This document shows positions 44,396-52,483 of a stretch of 64,000 bases of DNA, piece by piece; position 1 is the stretch's first letter, and each line of letters begins with the position of its first letter. Origin of the DNA: UBA7446 sp038143535. Lineage in GTDB: Bacteria > Bacteroidota > Bacteroidia > Flavobacteriales > Flavobacteriaceae. A model generated the notes under the pieces. That model made no database searches, was not told the DNA's origin, and saw only the letters and a list, made by a program, of their open reading frames with translations. Location: positions 372,001 through 436,000 of the forward strand of contig JAYQMD010000001.1 of assembly GCA_038143535.1 (NCBI GenBank). Reading direction: 5' to 3'. The position numbers and the translations under genes are program-made.

Positions 44396-45157
44396 CTAAC
44401 GAATTTGCGAAATAAAATCTGCCACACTGTTCGCTCCATTTGCTTCTAGGTACTTGATAAATGCCGAACCAATAATGGCTCCTTTGCTGTGAGCTGTAGC
44501 TGCTTGATAGGTCTCCGCGTTGCTGATTCCAAACCCAACCAAGAGTTTGGCATTCAGTTCCATTGCGCTAATGCGTTTAAAGTATTCGGCTTGCGTATCG
44601 CCAAAACTACTTTGAGCACCCGTTGTGGCAGCACTACTTACCATGTATATAAAACCTTCTGAAACCCCGTCTATAAAGCGAATGCGCGCATCAGGCGTTT
44701 GCGGAGTTATCAAAAACATATTCAGCAGTCCGTATTGTTGAAACAAATCTTGGTATTGCTCATGATATACATCCACGGGAAGGTCTGGAACAATAAGTCC
44801 ATCAATGCCCACTTCTTCACAGCGTTGACAAAAGCGTTCCACGCCATATTGCATCATGGGATTAAAATACCCCATTACAATTAGCGGTACACTAACATGC
44901 GCCCTTACGTCTTTTAGTTGATCAAACAAGCTGTCGGTGGTCATGCCGTTTTTTAGGGCTTGTGTAGAGCTTTCTTGGATGGTAGGACCATCGGCCAAGG
45001 GATCTGAAAAGGGCAAGCCCAATTCAATTATGTCTACCCCCGAAGCTTCCAGCTGTTTTAGGATACTAACAGTGTCCTCCAGTTGTGGAAAACCAGCAGT
45101 AAAATAAATGGAGAGTAGCTTGTGGTCTTGCTCGAGTACGGATTGAATGCGATTCAT
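44396..45157 (-). CDS. trpA: Tryptophan synthase alpha chain
   Basis: Cleaves indoleglycerol phosphate to indole, which passes to TrpB. From the ATG at 45157 (MNRIQSVLEQ) the protein is 253 residues, the usual length, with catalytic Glu45 and Asp56 in IIELGLPFSDPLADGPTIQ, and LIVPDLPVD and VGFGISN later. The frame is also open upstream through mscL, so it could be made as an MscL-TrpA fusion if the mscL stop is really lost. Unlike all other trp junctions, trpA is separated from trpB, with mscL in between. Confidence 0.95.
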   Translation of the reverse strand: MNRIQSVLEQDHKLLSIYFTAGFPQLEDTVSILKQLEASGVDIIELGLPFSDPLADGPTIQESSTQALKNGMTTDSLFDQLKDVRAHVSVPLIVMGYFNPMMQYGVERFCQRCEEVGIDGLIVPDLPVDVYHEQYQDLFQQYGLLNMFLITPQTPDARIRFIDGVSEGFIYMVSSAATTGAQSSFGDTQAEYFKRISAMELNAKLLVGFGISNAETYQAATAHSKGAIIGSAFIKYLEANGANSVADFISQIR

Positions 45158-45230
45158 AGAATAAAGGCTCACTTCATTTAAAGCCCAAAAATACTCTTTT
45201 ACAAAAGGCCAAGCAACTAAAAGTTGTGCG

Positions 45231-45640
45231 CTACTTTTTTTGAGCAAGTCTCTGATTTCCGTCAGCAAAACTTCTTCTTTGGATGGCGCAGGTGGGGCAG
45301 CTGATGCCACTTCCTTTTCCGCTTCAAACTTGTCTTTAAGTTTGTTGTAAAACCGTACTACCAAAAAAATAGCAAATGCTACAATTAGGAATGTAATAAT
45401 GGTGTTAATAAACACGCCATACCTGATGGCAATTTCCACAGTTCCTTCTGCTTCAACAGCAGGTTGGATTACATATTTGAATGAGGCGAAGTCAATGCCC
45501 CCGATGAGTTTTCCCACTGGCGGCATGATAATGTCGTTAACCAATGATTTTACAATTGCACCGAAGTAGGTGGCCATGATAAGGCCTACAGCTAACTCGA
45601 TGACGTTACCTTTATTGATAAATTTCTTGAACGCTTTCAT
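45231..45640 (-). CDS. mscL: Large-conductance mechanosensitive channel MscL, stop codon out of frame
   Basis: Pressure-relief channel of the inner membrane. From ATG 45640 the product has the N-terminal amphipathic start MKAFKKFINKGNVIELAVG, TM1 LIMATYFGAIVKSLVNDIIM, TM2 VFINTIITFLIVAFAIFLVV and a charged C-terminal helix ending LLTEIRDLLKK. The expected stop (TAG at 45231-45233) is put out of frame because an A run (45235-45241) has 7 bases; 8 would give KKK-stop at ~136 residues. As written, reading continues into trpA. Located inside the trp operon between trpB and trpA. A near-consensus -7 box (TATATTTT) precedes it, so it may have its own promoter. Confidence 0.9.
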
Positions 45641-45753
45641 GAATGGTGTATTTAACACCCTTTTCAACTTCATAAACTAAAAATATATTGAACTCCGTTT
45701 TTGAATAAACACAGAGAAAATTCAAACATTAAATTACAATTTTTTTTCAAAAG

Positions 45754-46938
45754 CTATAACTTGAAATAGCCTATATATGTTTCAAGGTCTTTGTCACCAC
45801 GACCAGAGCAGTTAAACAACAATATGTCGTTAGGTTTAAATTTGCGCTCATCCAAAACAGCAAAAGCATGAGCCGTTTCGATAGCTGGTATGATGCCTTC
45901 CATTTGTGAAAGACTCAGCCCCCAATCCATAGCTTCTTGGTCTGGAATAGAAACAAACTCAGCGCGTTGACTGCGATACAAATGTGCATGCATGGGACCA
46001 ACACCCGGATAATCTAGTCCAGCAGATATGGAATAGGGTTCGGTAATTTGCCCATCAGAGGTTTGCATTAGCAGGGTTTTGCTTCCGTGAATTATACCTT
46101 CTTTTCCCAATGCCGAGGTAGCCGCGCTTTCGCCTGAATCGATCCCTTTTCCAGCAGCTTCCACTGCAATGATATTTACCCTTGGGTCGTCTAAATAATG
46201 ATAATAGATGCCGGCGGCATTACTGCCTCCACCAACACAGGCAATCACGTGGTCTGGATAATCTCGACCTTCAGCTTCTCGCAATTGTGTTTTACATTCT
46301 TCACTAATAACGGACTGAAAACGCGCTACCATGTCTGGGTAGGGGTGTGGCCCTACAACAGAGCCAATAATGTAGTGCGTATCAACAGGGTTGTTAATCC
46401 AATCACGGATGGCCTCGTTAGTAGCGTCTTTAAGGGTTCTGCTACCAGATTGAGCAGGTCTAACCTCTGCACCCAACATTTTCATACGCGCTACGTTGGG
46501 TGCCTGACGTTTGATGTCTAGTTCTCCCATATAAACAATACATTCTATGCCCATGAGTGCGCAAACGGTTGCCGTGGCAACACCGTGCTGTCCTGCGCCT
46601 GTTTCTGCAATAATACGGGTTTTGTTCAGCCGTTTGGCCAATAGAATTTGCCCTATGGTATTGTTGATTTTGTGCGCACCAGTATGGCATAAATCCTCAC
46701 GTTTTAAATATATTTTTGTGTTGTATTTTTTGGATAAACGCTCGGCAAAATACAGAGGGGTAGGGCGGCCCACATAATCTCTTAATAGCTGATTAAATTC
46801 TTTTTTAAATTCGTCCTTGGCGGTAATTTCAAGGTAGTTCTGACGCAGTTCCTCAACGTTTGGGTATAGCATCTCAGGAATATAGGCCCCGCCAAAATCT
46901 CCGTAATATCCTTTTTCGTTTGCATTGTATGTACTCAT
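45754..46938 (-). CDS. trpB: Tryptophan synthase beta chain
   Basis: PLP enzyme joining indole and serine to tryptophan. The 394-residue protein has the PLP lysine Lys90 in HTGAHKINN, the phosphate-binding GGGSNAAG and SAGLDYPGVGP. The start overlaps the trpF stop by 4 nt (ATGA). Confidence 0.98.
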   Translation of the reverse strand: MSTYNANEKGYYGDFGGAYIPEMLYPNVEELRQNYLEITAKDEFKKEFNQLLRDYVGRPTPLYFAERLSKKYNTKIYLKREDLCHTGAHKINNTIGQILLAKRLNKTRIIAETGAGQHGVATATVCALMGIECIVYMGELDIKRQAPNVARMKMLGAEVRPAQSGSRTLKDATNEAIRDWINNPVDTHYIIGSVVGPHPYPDMVARFQSVISEECKTQLREAEGRDYPDHVIACVGGGSNAAGIYYHYLDDPRVNIIAVEAAGKGIDSGESAATSALGKEGIIHGSKTLLMQTSDGQITEPYSISAGLDYPGVGPMHAHLYRSQRAEFVSIPDQEAMDWGLSLSQMEGIIPAIETAHAFAVLDERKFKPNDILLFNCSGRGDKDLETYIGYFKL

Positions 46939-47543
46939 AGCGTTAATTTTTCTTTAAATTTTTTCAATTGCTCAACATCTTTAAGTGCTGGAGCTATTTC
47001 AAACTTACTGTTGATATCAATCGCATAAACAGGCAAGTCTGTTTTGCGAAGTTCGTTAATCTTTTCTATCTCTGCTAGTCCTATGCCCCCACTTATAAAA
47101 AAAGGCAAATCAAAGGTATACTTTTCTAAAATGGACCAATCAAAAGTAGTCCCATTTCCACCAGGCATTGGCCCTTTAGTGTCAAACAAGAAAAAATCGC
47201 AATAGGGCAGATAGTTTAGAAGTGTGTCAAAGTCAAAACCTTCTCCCACACCAAATGCCTTGATGACTTGTGTTTTGCCTTGTAGTTCACGACATAGTCC
47301 AGGAGACTCATTGCCGTGCAATTGTACGGCACCGAGTTTATAAGCCTCAACAGCATCTTTAATTTCAGCAACAGTTGCATCAACAAACACGCCTACTTTA
47401 GTAACGTCCTGAGGAACTTGCGGTGGTTTTGGGCAATGTCTTTTTGAGCCATCCCACAGAATAAACCCCAAATAGTCAGGCTGCAGTGCAGCTACTTCTA
47501 AAATATTTTTGGTTTCTCGCATGCCACACACTTTCCACTTCAT
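46935..47543 (-). CDS. trpF: Phosphoribosylanthranilate isomerase
   Basis: Third step of tryptophan synthesis; a TIM barrel of 202 residues. KVCGMRETKNI carries the catalytic cysteine, and GAVQLHGNESP and PFFISGGIGL the later strand motifs; catalytic Asp near DINSKFE. Overlaps trpC upstream and trpB downstream by 4 nt each. Confidence 0.96.
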   Translation of the reverse strand: MKWKVCGMRETKNILEVAALQPDYLGFILWDGSKRHCPKPPQVPQDVTKVGVFVDATVAEIKDAVEAYKLGAVQLHGNESPGLCRELQGKTQVIKAFGVGEGFDFDTLLNYLPYCDFFLFDTKGPMPGGNGTTFDWSILEKYTFDLPFFISGGIGLAEIEKINELRKTDLPVYAIDINSKFEIAPALKDVEQLKKFKEKLTL

Positions 47544-48325
47544 GACTTAACGTTTTGAATGAATTTTTGTGCAGCTTCACCAGGGTTGTCTTGAAGCATA
47601 AAATGCTCTCCCATCAAAAAGCCGTCAAAGCCAGCTTGCATAAGTTTTTCAATGGTATCGTAAGACGAAATCCCACTTTCAGAAATTTTTACTTTATCGC
47701 TTGGAATATGTCCTGCCAGTGTAAGGCTGGTAGTTAAGTCTACCGAAAAGTCCTTGAGGTTGCGGTTGTTCACCCCAACTACATCAACATATGTCAACGG
47801 CGCTTGCTTCAACTCTTCTAAATTGTGCACTTCCAAAAGCACGTCCAGCCCAATAGCTTTTGCCACTTTTGCAAGTTGATGGGTTTCTTCGGCACTAAGA
47901 CAAGCTGCAATAAGCAATACGGCATCAGCTCCATAGGCTTTGGCTTCGTAGATTTGATAGGGGTCTACAATAAACTCTTTACGTAATAGCGGAAGCGAAC
48001 ACGCAGCACGTGCTAAGAGAAAATCCTCTAGGGAACCACCAAAATATTGTCCATTGGTAAGTACAGACATGGCAGCCACACCAGCTTGCTCATATCCTGC
48101 TGCTACCGCTGCTGCTCTGGAGTGTAATTTTATTTTTGGCTTAGATGGAGAACGACGTTTGTGTTCGGCCACGATTCCCAAAGGGGTATTCTTAATTCCA
48201 TCGGCAAAAGAGATGGTTTGCCTGTCATACAGCGACATGGATTGTAGCTGCGCCCGAGAAACAAGTGCCTTTTTTAAGGCAACTTCCTTACGTTGATCTA
48301 CGACGATTTGTGCTAAAATACTCAT
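47540..48325 (-). CDS. trpC: Indole-3-glycerol phosphate synthase
   Basis: Fourth step of the pathway. The 261-residue barrel has the catalytic motif GIVAEHKRRSPSKPKI, LLRKEFIVDPYQIYEA, LLEVHNLEEL, VVGVNNRNLKDF and SESGI. Separate from trpF here. Overlaps trpD by 4 nt. Confidence 0.97.
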   Translation of the reverse strand: MSILAQIVVDQRKEVALKKALVSRAQLQSMSLYDRQTISFADGIKNTPLGIVAEHKRRSPSKPKIKLHSRAAAVAAGYEQAGVAAMSVLTNGQYFGGSLEDFLLARAACSLPLLRKEFIVDPYQIYEAKAYGADAVLLIAACLSAEETHQLAKVAKAIGLDVLLEVHNLEELKQAPLTYVDVVGVNNRNLKDFSVDLTTSLTLAGHIPSDKVKISESGISSYDTIEKLMQAGFDGFLMGEHFMLQDNPGEAAQKFIQNVKS

Positions 48326-49317
48326 GCTTTGCTTAGTGCTAATAGTTTGGTAAAGGCTCCTAATGCCTTTTTTGATTCAATAGACTCATGTGCCTTGGCA
48401 TACCCCGCTGCTATCGAAATGTTCAGTGCTGTTGCAATGGCAGTACCAGCATTGGCACAGACTACTTGCTTTTGTGCGGCCGTGCCTTCGTTTTGCAGTA
48501 CTGTAGTAAAAATAGCAGCTGCATCTTCAACCGTATTGCCGCCGCCAATGGCTTCTGCCGCAAGGGGTTTAAGCCCAAAGTCTACTGGGCGAATAAGTCG
48601 TTCTCCCGCATTGGAAATGATTTTAGTTGCGCCTGTCAAGGAGATTTCATCATAACTGTCAAGGGCATGCAACACACAAAACTGCTTGTCTGAATTTTGA
48701 AATAAGTATCCATAAAGCCGCATCAGTGCTAAATTAAATACCCCAACGATTTGACGTTTAGGCATACATGGATTGACCAAAGGCCCTAGCATATTAAAAA
48801 AGGTTTTGAGTTGGAGTGCACGCCTAATGGGTGCTACGTGTTTCATGGCCGGATGAAACAAGGGCGCATGCAATACACAAATGCCTGCTTGGTCTATGCA
48901 GCGTTCAAGAAAGTCAACATCATTAGAAAAACGAATGCCCAAATATTCCATTACGTTGCTTGAGCCACATGAGGAAGATACACCATAGTTGCCATGTTTT
49001 GCTACGTGTACGCCAGCACCAGCAGTTACAAATGAAGCAAGGGTGGATATGTTAAAGGTATCTTTGCCGTCTCCGCCCGTACCACACAAATCAATAGGGT
49101 TATAGGCAGCAAGGTCAACTGCTACGCAGAGCTCGAGTAGGGCATCTCTAAAACCCGCCAACTCAGCAACATCAATGCTACGCATCATATAAACGCTCAA
49201 AAAAGCGGTGATTTGATATGGATCTGCGGCACCACTGCCAATAAAGAGCAAGGCTGCCTTGGCTTCTTGCTGCGATAGCTTTTCGTGTTGTGTCAGTCGT
49301 GTTAAAATCTCTTTCAT
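48322..49317 (-). CDS. trpD: Anthranilate phosphoribosyltransferase
   Basis: Adds the phosphoribosyl group to anthranilate. The 331-residue protein has the PRPP motif CGTGGDGKDTFNIST, KHGNYGVSSSCGSSNVMEYL and GPLVNPCMPKRQIVGV. The ATG at 49317 overlaps the trpG stop as ATGA. Monofunctional, separate from trpG. Confidence 0.97.
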   Translation of the reverse strand: MKEILTRLTQHEKLSQQEAKAALLFIGSGAADPYQITAFLSVYMMRSIDVAELAGFRDALLELCVAVDLAAYNPIDLCGTGGDGKDTFNISTLASFVTAGAGVHVAKHGNYGVSSSCGSSNVMEYLGIRFSNDVDFLERCIDQAGICVLHAPLFHPAMKHVAPIRRALQLKTFFNMLGPLVNPCMPKRQIVGVFNLALMRLYGYLFQNSDKQFCVLHALDSYDEISLTGATKIISNAGERLIRPVDFGLKPLAAEAIGGGNTVEDAAAIFTTVLQNEGTAAQKQVVCANAGTAIATALNISIAAGYAKAHESIESKKALGAFTKLLALSKA

Positions 49318-49874
49318 ATGGCAACCCAATTTTTTAACAGTTGTTTTCCGTCAGGTGTGAGTACTGATTCTGGGTGAAACTGCACACCATATATGGGGTG
49401 TGTTTCGTGCTTGAATGCCATGACTTGTCCGTTCTCTTCTTCAGCAAGTAAGATAAATCCTTCGGGCAAGGGTTTGTTAACTACCCAAGAATGATAGCGT
49501 CCAACATCAAATGAACTGGGAAGCCCAGCAAACAAAGCGTCGTCTTGTATAATGGTCATTTTGCTTGCCACGCCGTGGAATACCGTTGAGAGATTGGTCA
49601 ATGAACCACCAAAAACTTCTGCTATAGCTTGATGGCCTAAGCAAACGCCAAGCATGGGAATACGACTCGCGTACGCTTCGATAGTGGCTTTGAGTAGTCC
49701 AGCCTCATCTGGAATTCCAGGCCCAGGGGAGAGTACTATTTTGTCGTAACCAGCCACTTCTTCAAGGGCAAACTGATCATTGCGCTTTACGGTAACGGTA
49801 CAGCCTAGCTCTTCTAAATAATGCACCAAATTAAAGGTGAATGAATCGTAATTATCTATAACTAAAATATTCAT
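49314..49874 (-). CDS. trpG: Anthranilate synthase, glutamine amidotransferase subunit
   Basis: Supplies ammonia from glutamine to TrpE. The 186-residue class I amidotransferase has nucleophile Cys78 in LGVCLGHQAIAEVFG and the His/Glu pair in VQFHPESV. It may also serve 4-amino-4-deoxychorismate synthesis (PabA role), which cannot be excluded. ATGA overlaps on both sides. Confidence 0.95.
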   Translation of the reverse strand: MNILVIDNYDSFTFNLVHYLEELGCTVTVKRNDQFALEEVAGYDKIVLSPGPGIPDEAGLLKATIEAYASRIPMLGVCLGHQAIAEVFGGSLTNLSTVFHGVASKMTIIQDDALFAGLPSSFDVGRYHSWVVNKPLPEGFILLAEEENGQVMAFKHETHPIYGVQFHPESVLTPDGKQLLKNWVAI

Positions 49875-51274
49875 GGAAATTGTTTTTCTGCCTTGTTCAT
49901 GGCGGTATTAAGCGCACGTAATTTGTTGTATACTTCCTGCAATTCGCTTTCAGGATCTGATTTTGAAACAACTCCAGCTCCTGCATGGTAGTGCAACACA
50001 TTGTTTATGCTCAAAAAGGATCTGATGATGATGGCGTGGTTGTAGTTACCTTTAAAATCTAAAAACCCAATAGCGCCACCGTAGAACGATCGATCTGTGG
50101 TTTCATAGGATTCTATAAGCTGCATGGCGCGGTGTTTGGGTGCGCCGCTTAATGTTCCTGCCGGGAAGGTGTCTGCCACGATTTGCATGGCAGCGGTATC
50201 GTTCTTTTTTTGCCCTGTTACTTTGGATACCAAGTGAATAACGTGGGAGTAAAATTGCACCTCTCGATCTTTTTCAACGGTAACTTCTTGTCCATGACGG
50301 CTCAAATCGTTTCGTGCCAAATCCACCAACATCATGTGCTCGGCGTTTTCTTTCAGGTCTTTTGCCAATTCTTTTGCTCTGGCCTCGTCTTGTGTGTCGT
50401 TTCCGGTGCGAATAAAAGTACCTGCGATGGGATGAATTTCGGCCAAACCATCTTGTACCACCAATTGTGCCTCTGGTGAACTGCCAAAAATTTTAAAACC
50501 GCCAAAGTCAAAATAGAAAATATAGGGTGAGGGATTTATGGAGCGTAGCACGCGATATAAACTGAAGTCATCTCCGCTGTAGGCTTGTGAAAAACGTCGG
50601 GAGAGTACAATTTGAAAAACGTCGCCACGCATGCAATGCTTTATGCCTTTTTTGACCAAGTCTACAAATTCTTCATCACCCATATTGGACGATGCTTTCC
50701 CTTCTTTTTTAAAGGAATAAGAATCGCGCGCAGGAGCCTTGAGCAATTGTACGACTTCGTCTAGGTTGCTTTCACTTTCGTAGCAATGCGCAAAAAGTTC
50801 GGCTTGGTTGTTAAAAACATTGATGGCTATAATGTTTTGGTAAAGCGCATAATATATTTCTGGTATATCGGCGCCGCCCCCTTTTTTGGTAAGCTCAATG
50901 TCTTCAAAATACTGTACTGCCTCATAAGATGTATAGCCGAACAAACCATTGCTTAAAAAGCGATTTTGCTGCTCATCTGTTTCGAAACGGGCAGCAAACG
51001 CTTCGAGCTTATCAACTACCGAAATGTCTGCTGTGACGTCTGTTTGGGAAGTGCTGCCGTCTGGAAAGCGTTCTGTTATGTGTTGGTTATGAACCTTAAA
51101 AGCGGCAATGGGGTTAAAACATATATAAGCCACACTGTTGTCGTTGGCGCCATAGTCGGAGCTTTCGAGCAGCACACTTTCAGGGTATGCATCTCTAATT
51201 TTAAGATACATATTTACTGGCGTCATCGTATCGGTCAAGAGTCCGCAAGTATCTGTATGTAGTTTAAACTTCAT
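49871..51274 (-). CDS. trpE: Anthranilate synthase component I
   Basis: Converts chorismate to anthranilate, the committed step. The 467-residue protein has the tryptophan feedback-binding motif LLES near residues 35-38, so product inhibition is expected, and the catalytic region HPIAGTFIRTGNDTQDEARA, VDLARNDLSRHGQEV and GTLSGAPKHRAMQLIE. First structural gene of the operon, preceded by the attenuator. Confidence 0.97.
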   Translation of the reverse strand: MKFKLHTDTCGLLTDTMTPVNMYLKIRDAYPESVLLESSDYGANDNSVAYICFNPIAAFKVHNQHITERFPDGSTSQTDVTADISVVDKLEAFAARFETDEQQNRFLSNGLFGYTSYEAVQYFEDIELTKKGGGADIPEIYYALYQNIIAINVFNNQAELFAHCYESESNLDEVVQLLKAPARDSYSFKKEGKASSNMGDEEFVDLVKKGIKHCMRGDVFQIVLSRRFSQAYSGDDFSLYRVLRSINPSPYIFYFDFGGFKIFGSSPEAQLVVQDGLAEIHPIAGTFIRTGNDTQDEARAKELAKDLKENAEHMMLVDLARNDLSRHGQEVTVEKDREVQFYSHVIHLVSKVTGQKKNDTAAMQIVADTFPAGTLSGAPKHRAMQLIESYETTDRSFYGGAIGFLDFKGNYNHAIIIRSFLSINNVLHYHAGAGVVSKSDPESELQEVYNKLRALNTAMNKAEKQFP

Positions 51275-51279
51275 TAGTT

Positions 51280-51317
51280 AAAAATAAAAAAGGCCTGTCA
51301 TATAATGACAAGCCTTT
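51280..51317 (-). terminator. Attenuator terminator of the trp operon (segments 3:4)
   Basis: On the minus strand, AAAGGCTTGTCAT (51305-51317) pairs with ATGACAGGCCTTT (51289-51301) through a 3-nt loop (one U-G pair), a 13-bp stem followed by a T-rich tail, ending only ~6 nt before the trpE ATG. It is a strong intrinsic terminator in the leader. Confidence 0.85.
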
Positions 51318-51372
51318 CGATTGTATATAATACGCTTATCATCTCCAATTAGGAGTTCCACCAAAGCGTATT
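51305..51372 (-). promoter_or_regulatory. trp attenuator leader, alternative RNA pairing
   Basis: Segment 1 AATACGCTT (51364-51372) pairs with segment 2 AAGCGTATT (51329-51337). Alternatively, segment 2 bases ATGATAAGC (51334-51342) pair with GCTTGTCAT (51305-51313), the 5' arm of the terminator, giving the antiterminator (9 bp, one U-G). The Trp codons lie between segment 1 and 2, so a ribosome stalled there would cover segment 1 and favour antitermination. Confidence 0.75.
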
Positions 51373-51390
51373 AAAAATGCGTTTTTTCAT
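51349..51390 (-). CDS. trpL: trp leader peptide (13 residues, tandem Trp codons)
   Basis: ATG to TAA on the minus strand encoding MKKRIFNTLWWNS. Two consecutive TGG codons (51358-51363) sit just downstream of the segment 1 arm, the arrangement expected for tryptophan-sensing attenuation. A -7 box ends 5 nt before the ATG, so the peptide is probably translated from a leaderless mRNA. I did not find it as a longer frame; it was read from the leader. Confidence 0.75.
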   Translation of the reverse strand: MKKRIFNTLWWNS

Positions 51391-51395
51391 CTGCT

Positions 51396-51428
51396 CAAAT
51401 ATATGCAATTCAGCTATAAAAAAAACAA
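51396..51428 (-). promoter_or_regulatory. Promoter of the trp operon
   Basis: Minus-strand -33 TTG at 51426-51428 and -7 TATATTTG at 51396-51403, 22 nt apart, immediately downstream of the YceI stop. Confidence 0.65.
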
Positions 51429-51430
51429 GG

Positions 51431-51988
51431 CTAGTAGGCAAAGCTCACACGAAGCTTTAATTCGTCGTTTATAAGCTTGTCTCCTAAGTTTTCAAAAAAG
51501 GATCCAGACCTAAATTTCACATTGTATTTAGAGCGGTCAATTTCCAAGTCAGCAGTACCTGTATTTCCATCAATTTTGAGCTCAAAAGTCTCCGAGTTGG
51601 TAATACCACGAATTGTGAAATCTCCTGTTACTGTATAGCCTGTTTCTGAAGCTTCAACTGAAGTGAAGGTTAACGAGGCTGTTGGGTGTTCATCCACACC
51701 AAAAAAATCATCTGATTTAAGGTGACCTACTAATCTTGCTGCAGATTTTCCAGAAAGGTCTGTGCATACCATGGAGTTCATGTCTACGGTAAAGCTGCCG
51801 CCAACCAGTGCGTCTGCTTCAAATGTTAGCATTCCTTCGCTAATATCGAGGGTGCCCGTATGTGAGTCGGTAGTAATTTTTGATCCTTCCCAGTTGATGA
51901 TTCCGTTTGTGATGGGTGTTGTTTGTGCACTTAGCCCAAAACTTAACAAAGTAGTTGCCAAAAAGGCTGTTATCGTTCTTATTTTCAT
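51431..51988 (-). CDS. YceI-family periplasmic lipid-binding protein
   Basis: A 185-residue protein with a signal peptide (MKIRTITAFLATTLLSFGLSA) and the YceI lipocalin-like domain: SGKSAARLVGHLKSDDFFGV, HPTASLTFTSVEASETG, TVTGDFTIRGITNSETFELK and DRSKYNVKFRSGSFFENLG. YceI proteins bind polyisoprenoid-like lipids in the periplasm; role not established. It overlaps the MarR gene by 4 nt, so MarR may regulate it. Confidence 0.92.
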   Translation of the reverse strand: MKIRTITAFLATTLLSFGLSAQTTPITNGIINWEGSKITTDSHTGTLDISEGMLTFEADALVGGSFTVDMNSMVCTDLSGKSAARLVGHLKSDDFFGVDEHPTASLTFTSVEASETGYTVTGDFTIRGITNSETFELKIDGNTGTADLEIDRSKYNVKFRSGSFFENLGDKLINDELKLRVSFAY

Positions 51989-52419
51989 TTTGTGTATTTA
52001 GTGTTATAAAGATTTATCTTATTGAGTAGTTGCAACAACTGGTCCATTTCTTGTTTGGATAGAGAAACTGTTAGCGTTTCTTCGGCTTGATCAATAACAC
52101 GATCAATTTTCTTGAGTAGCTTTAACCCTCCTTGGGTAATAAAAAGATTCACCTTACGACGATTTTCTGGGCATACGACACGCTCAACAAGCCCTTTTTT
52201 CAATAGCTTGTCGACTATCCTTGAGGTATTGCTCATGCGGTGAATCATATCATCTGTAACACTCTCTAAAGATGCCGCGGCTCCATTACGACCTCGTAAA
52301 ATGCGCAATACATTAAACTGTTGTAAGCTTAGTCCAAAAGGTTGGAGTGTATTTCCGATATACTCAGCAAATACATTTCCGCCTTTCATTACTTTTACTA
52401 CAATGTCTCTATTTATCAT
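51985..52419 (-). CDS. MarR-family transcriptional regulator
   Basis: A 144-residue winged-helix repressor: LQQFNVLRILRGRNGAAASL, DMIHRMSNTSRIVDKLLKKG (recognition helix) and the wing VERVVCPENRRKVNLFITQG. The YceI gene follows with a 4-nt overlap, a frequent pair in Flavobacteriaceae. A palindrome ACAACTGTTGT at 52427-52437, between its -7 box and its ATG, is a candidate autoregulatory operator. It is divergent from the rhodanese gene. Confidence 0.92.
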   Translation of the reverse strand: MINRDIVVKVMKGGNVFAEYIGNTLQPFGLSLQQFNVLRILRGRNGAAASLESVTDDMIHRMSNTSRIVDKLLKKGLVERVVCPENRRKVNLFITQGGLKLLKKIDRVIDQAEETLTVSLSKQEMDQLLQLLNKINLYNTKYTK

Positions 52420-52426
52420 TGTATTA

Positions 52427-52473
52427 ACAACTGTTGTATGTACAAATGTATAAAAATAAATGAATTATATTTG
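52427..52473. promoter_or_regulatory. Divergent promoters marR / rhodanese with palindromic operator candidate
   Basis: Minus-strand TACATTTG (52443-52450) for marR and plus-strand TATATTTG (52466-52473) for the rhodanese gene. The 11-bp palindrome ACAACTGTTGT (52427-52437) lies in the marR transcript start region, where a repressor would block. Confidence 0.5.
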
Positions 52474-52483
52474 AAAAAAATAA

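Noticed and set aside
45231..45241. A AAA AAG programmed frameshift site in mscL
   Set aside because: The heptamer is present but its phase does not match the zero frame, so canonical tandem slippage is not supported; A-run length error is simpler.
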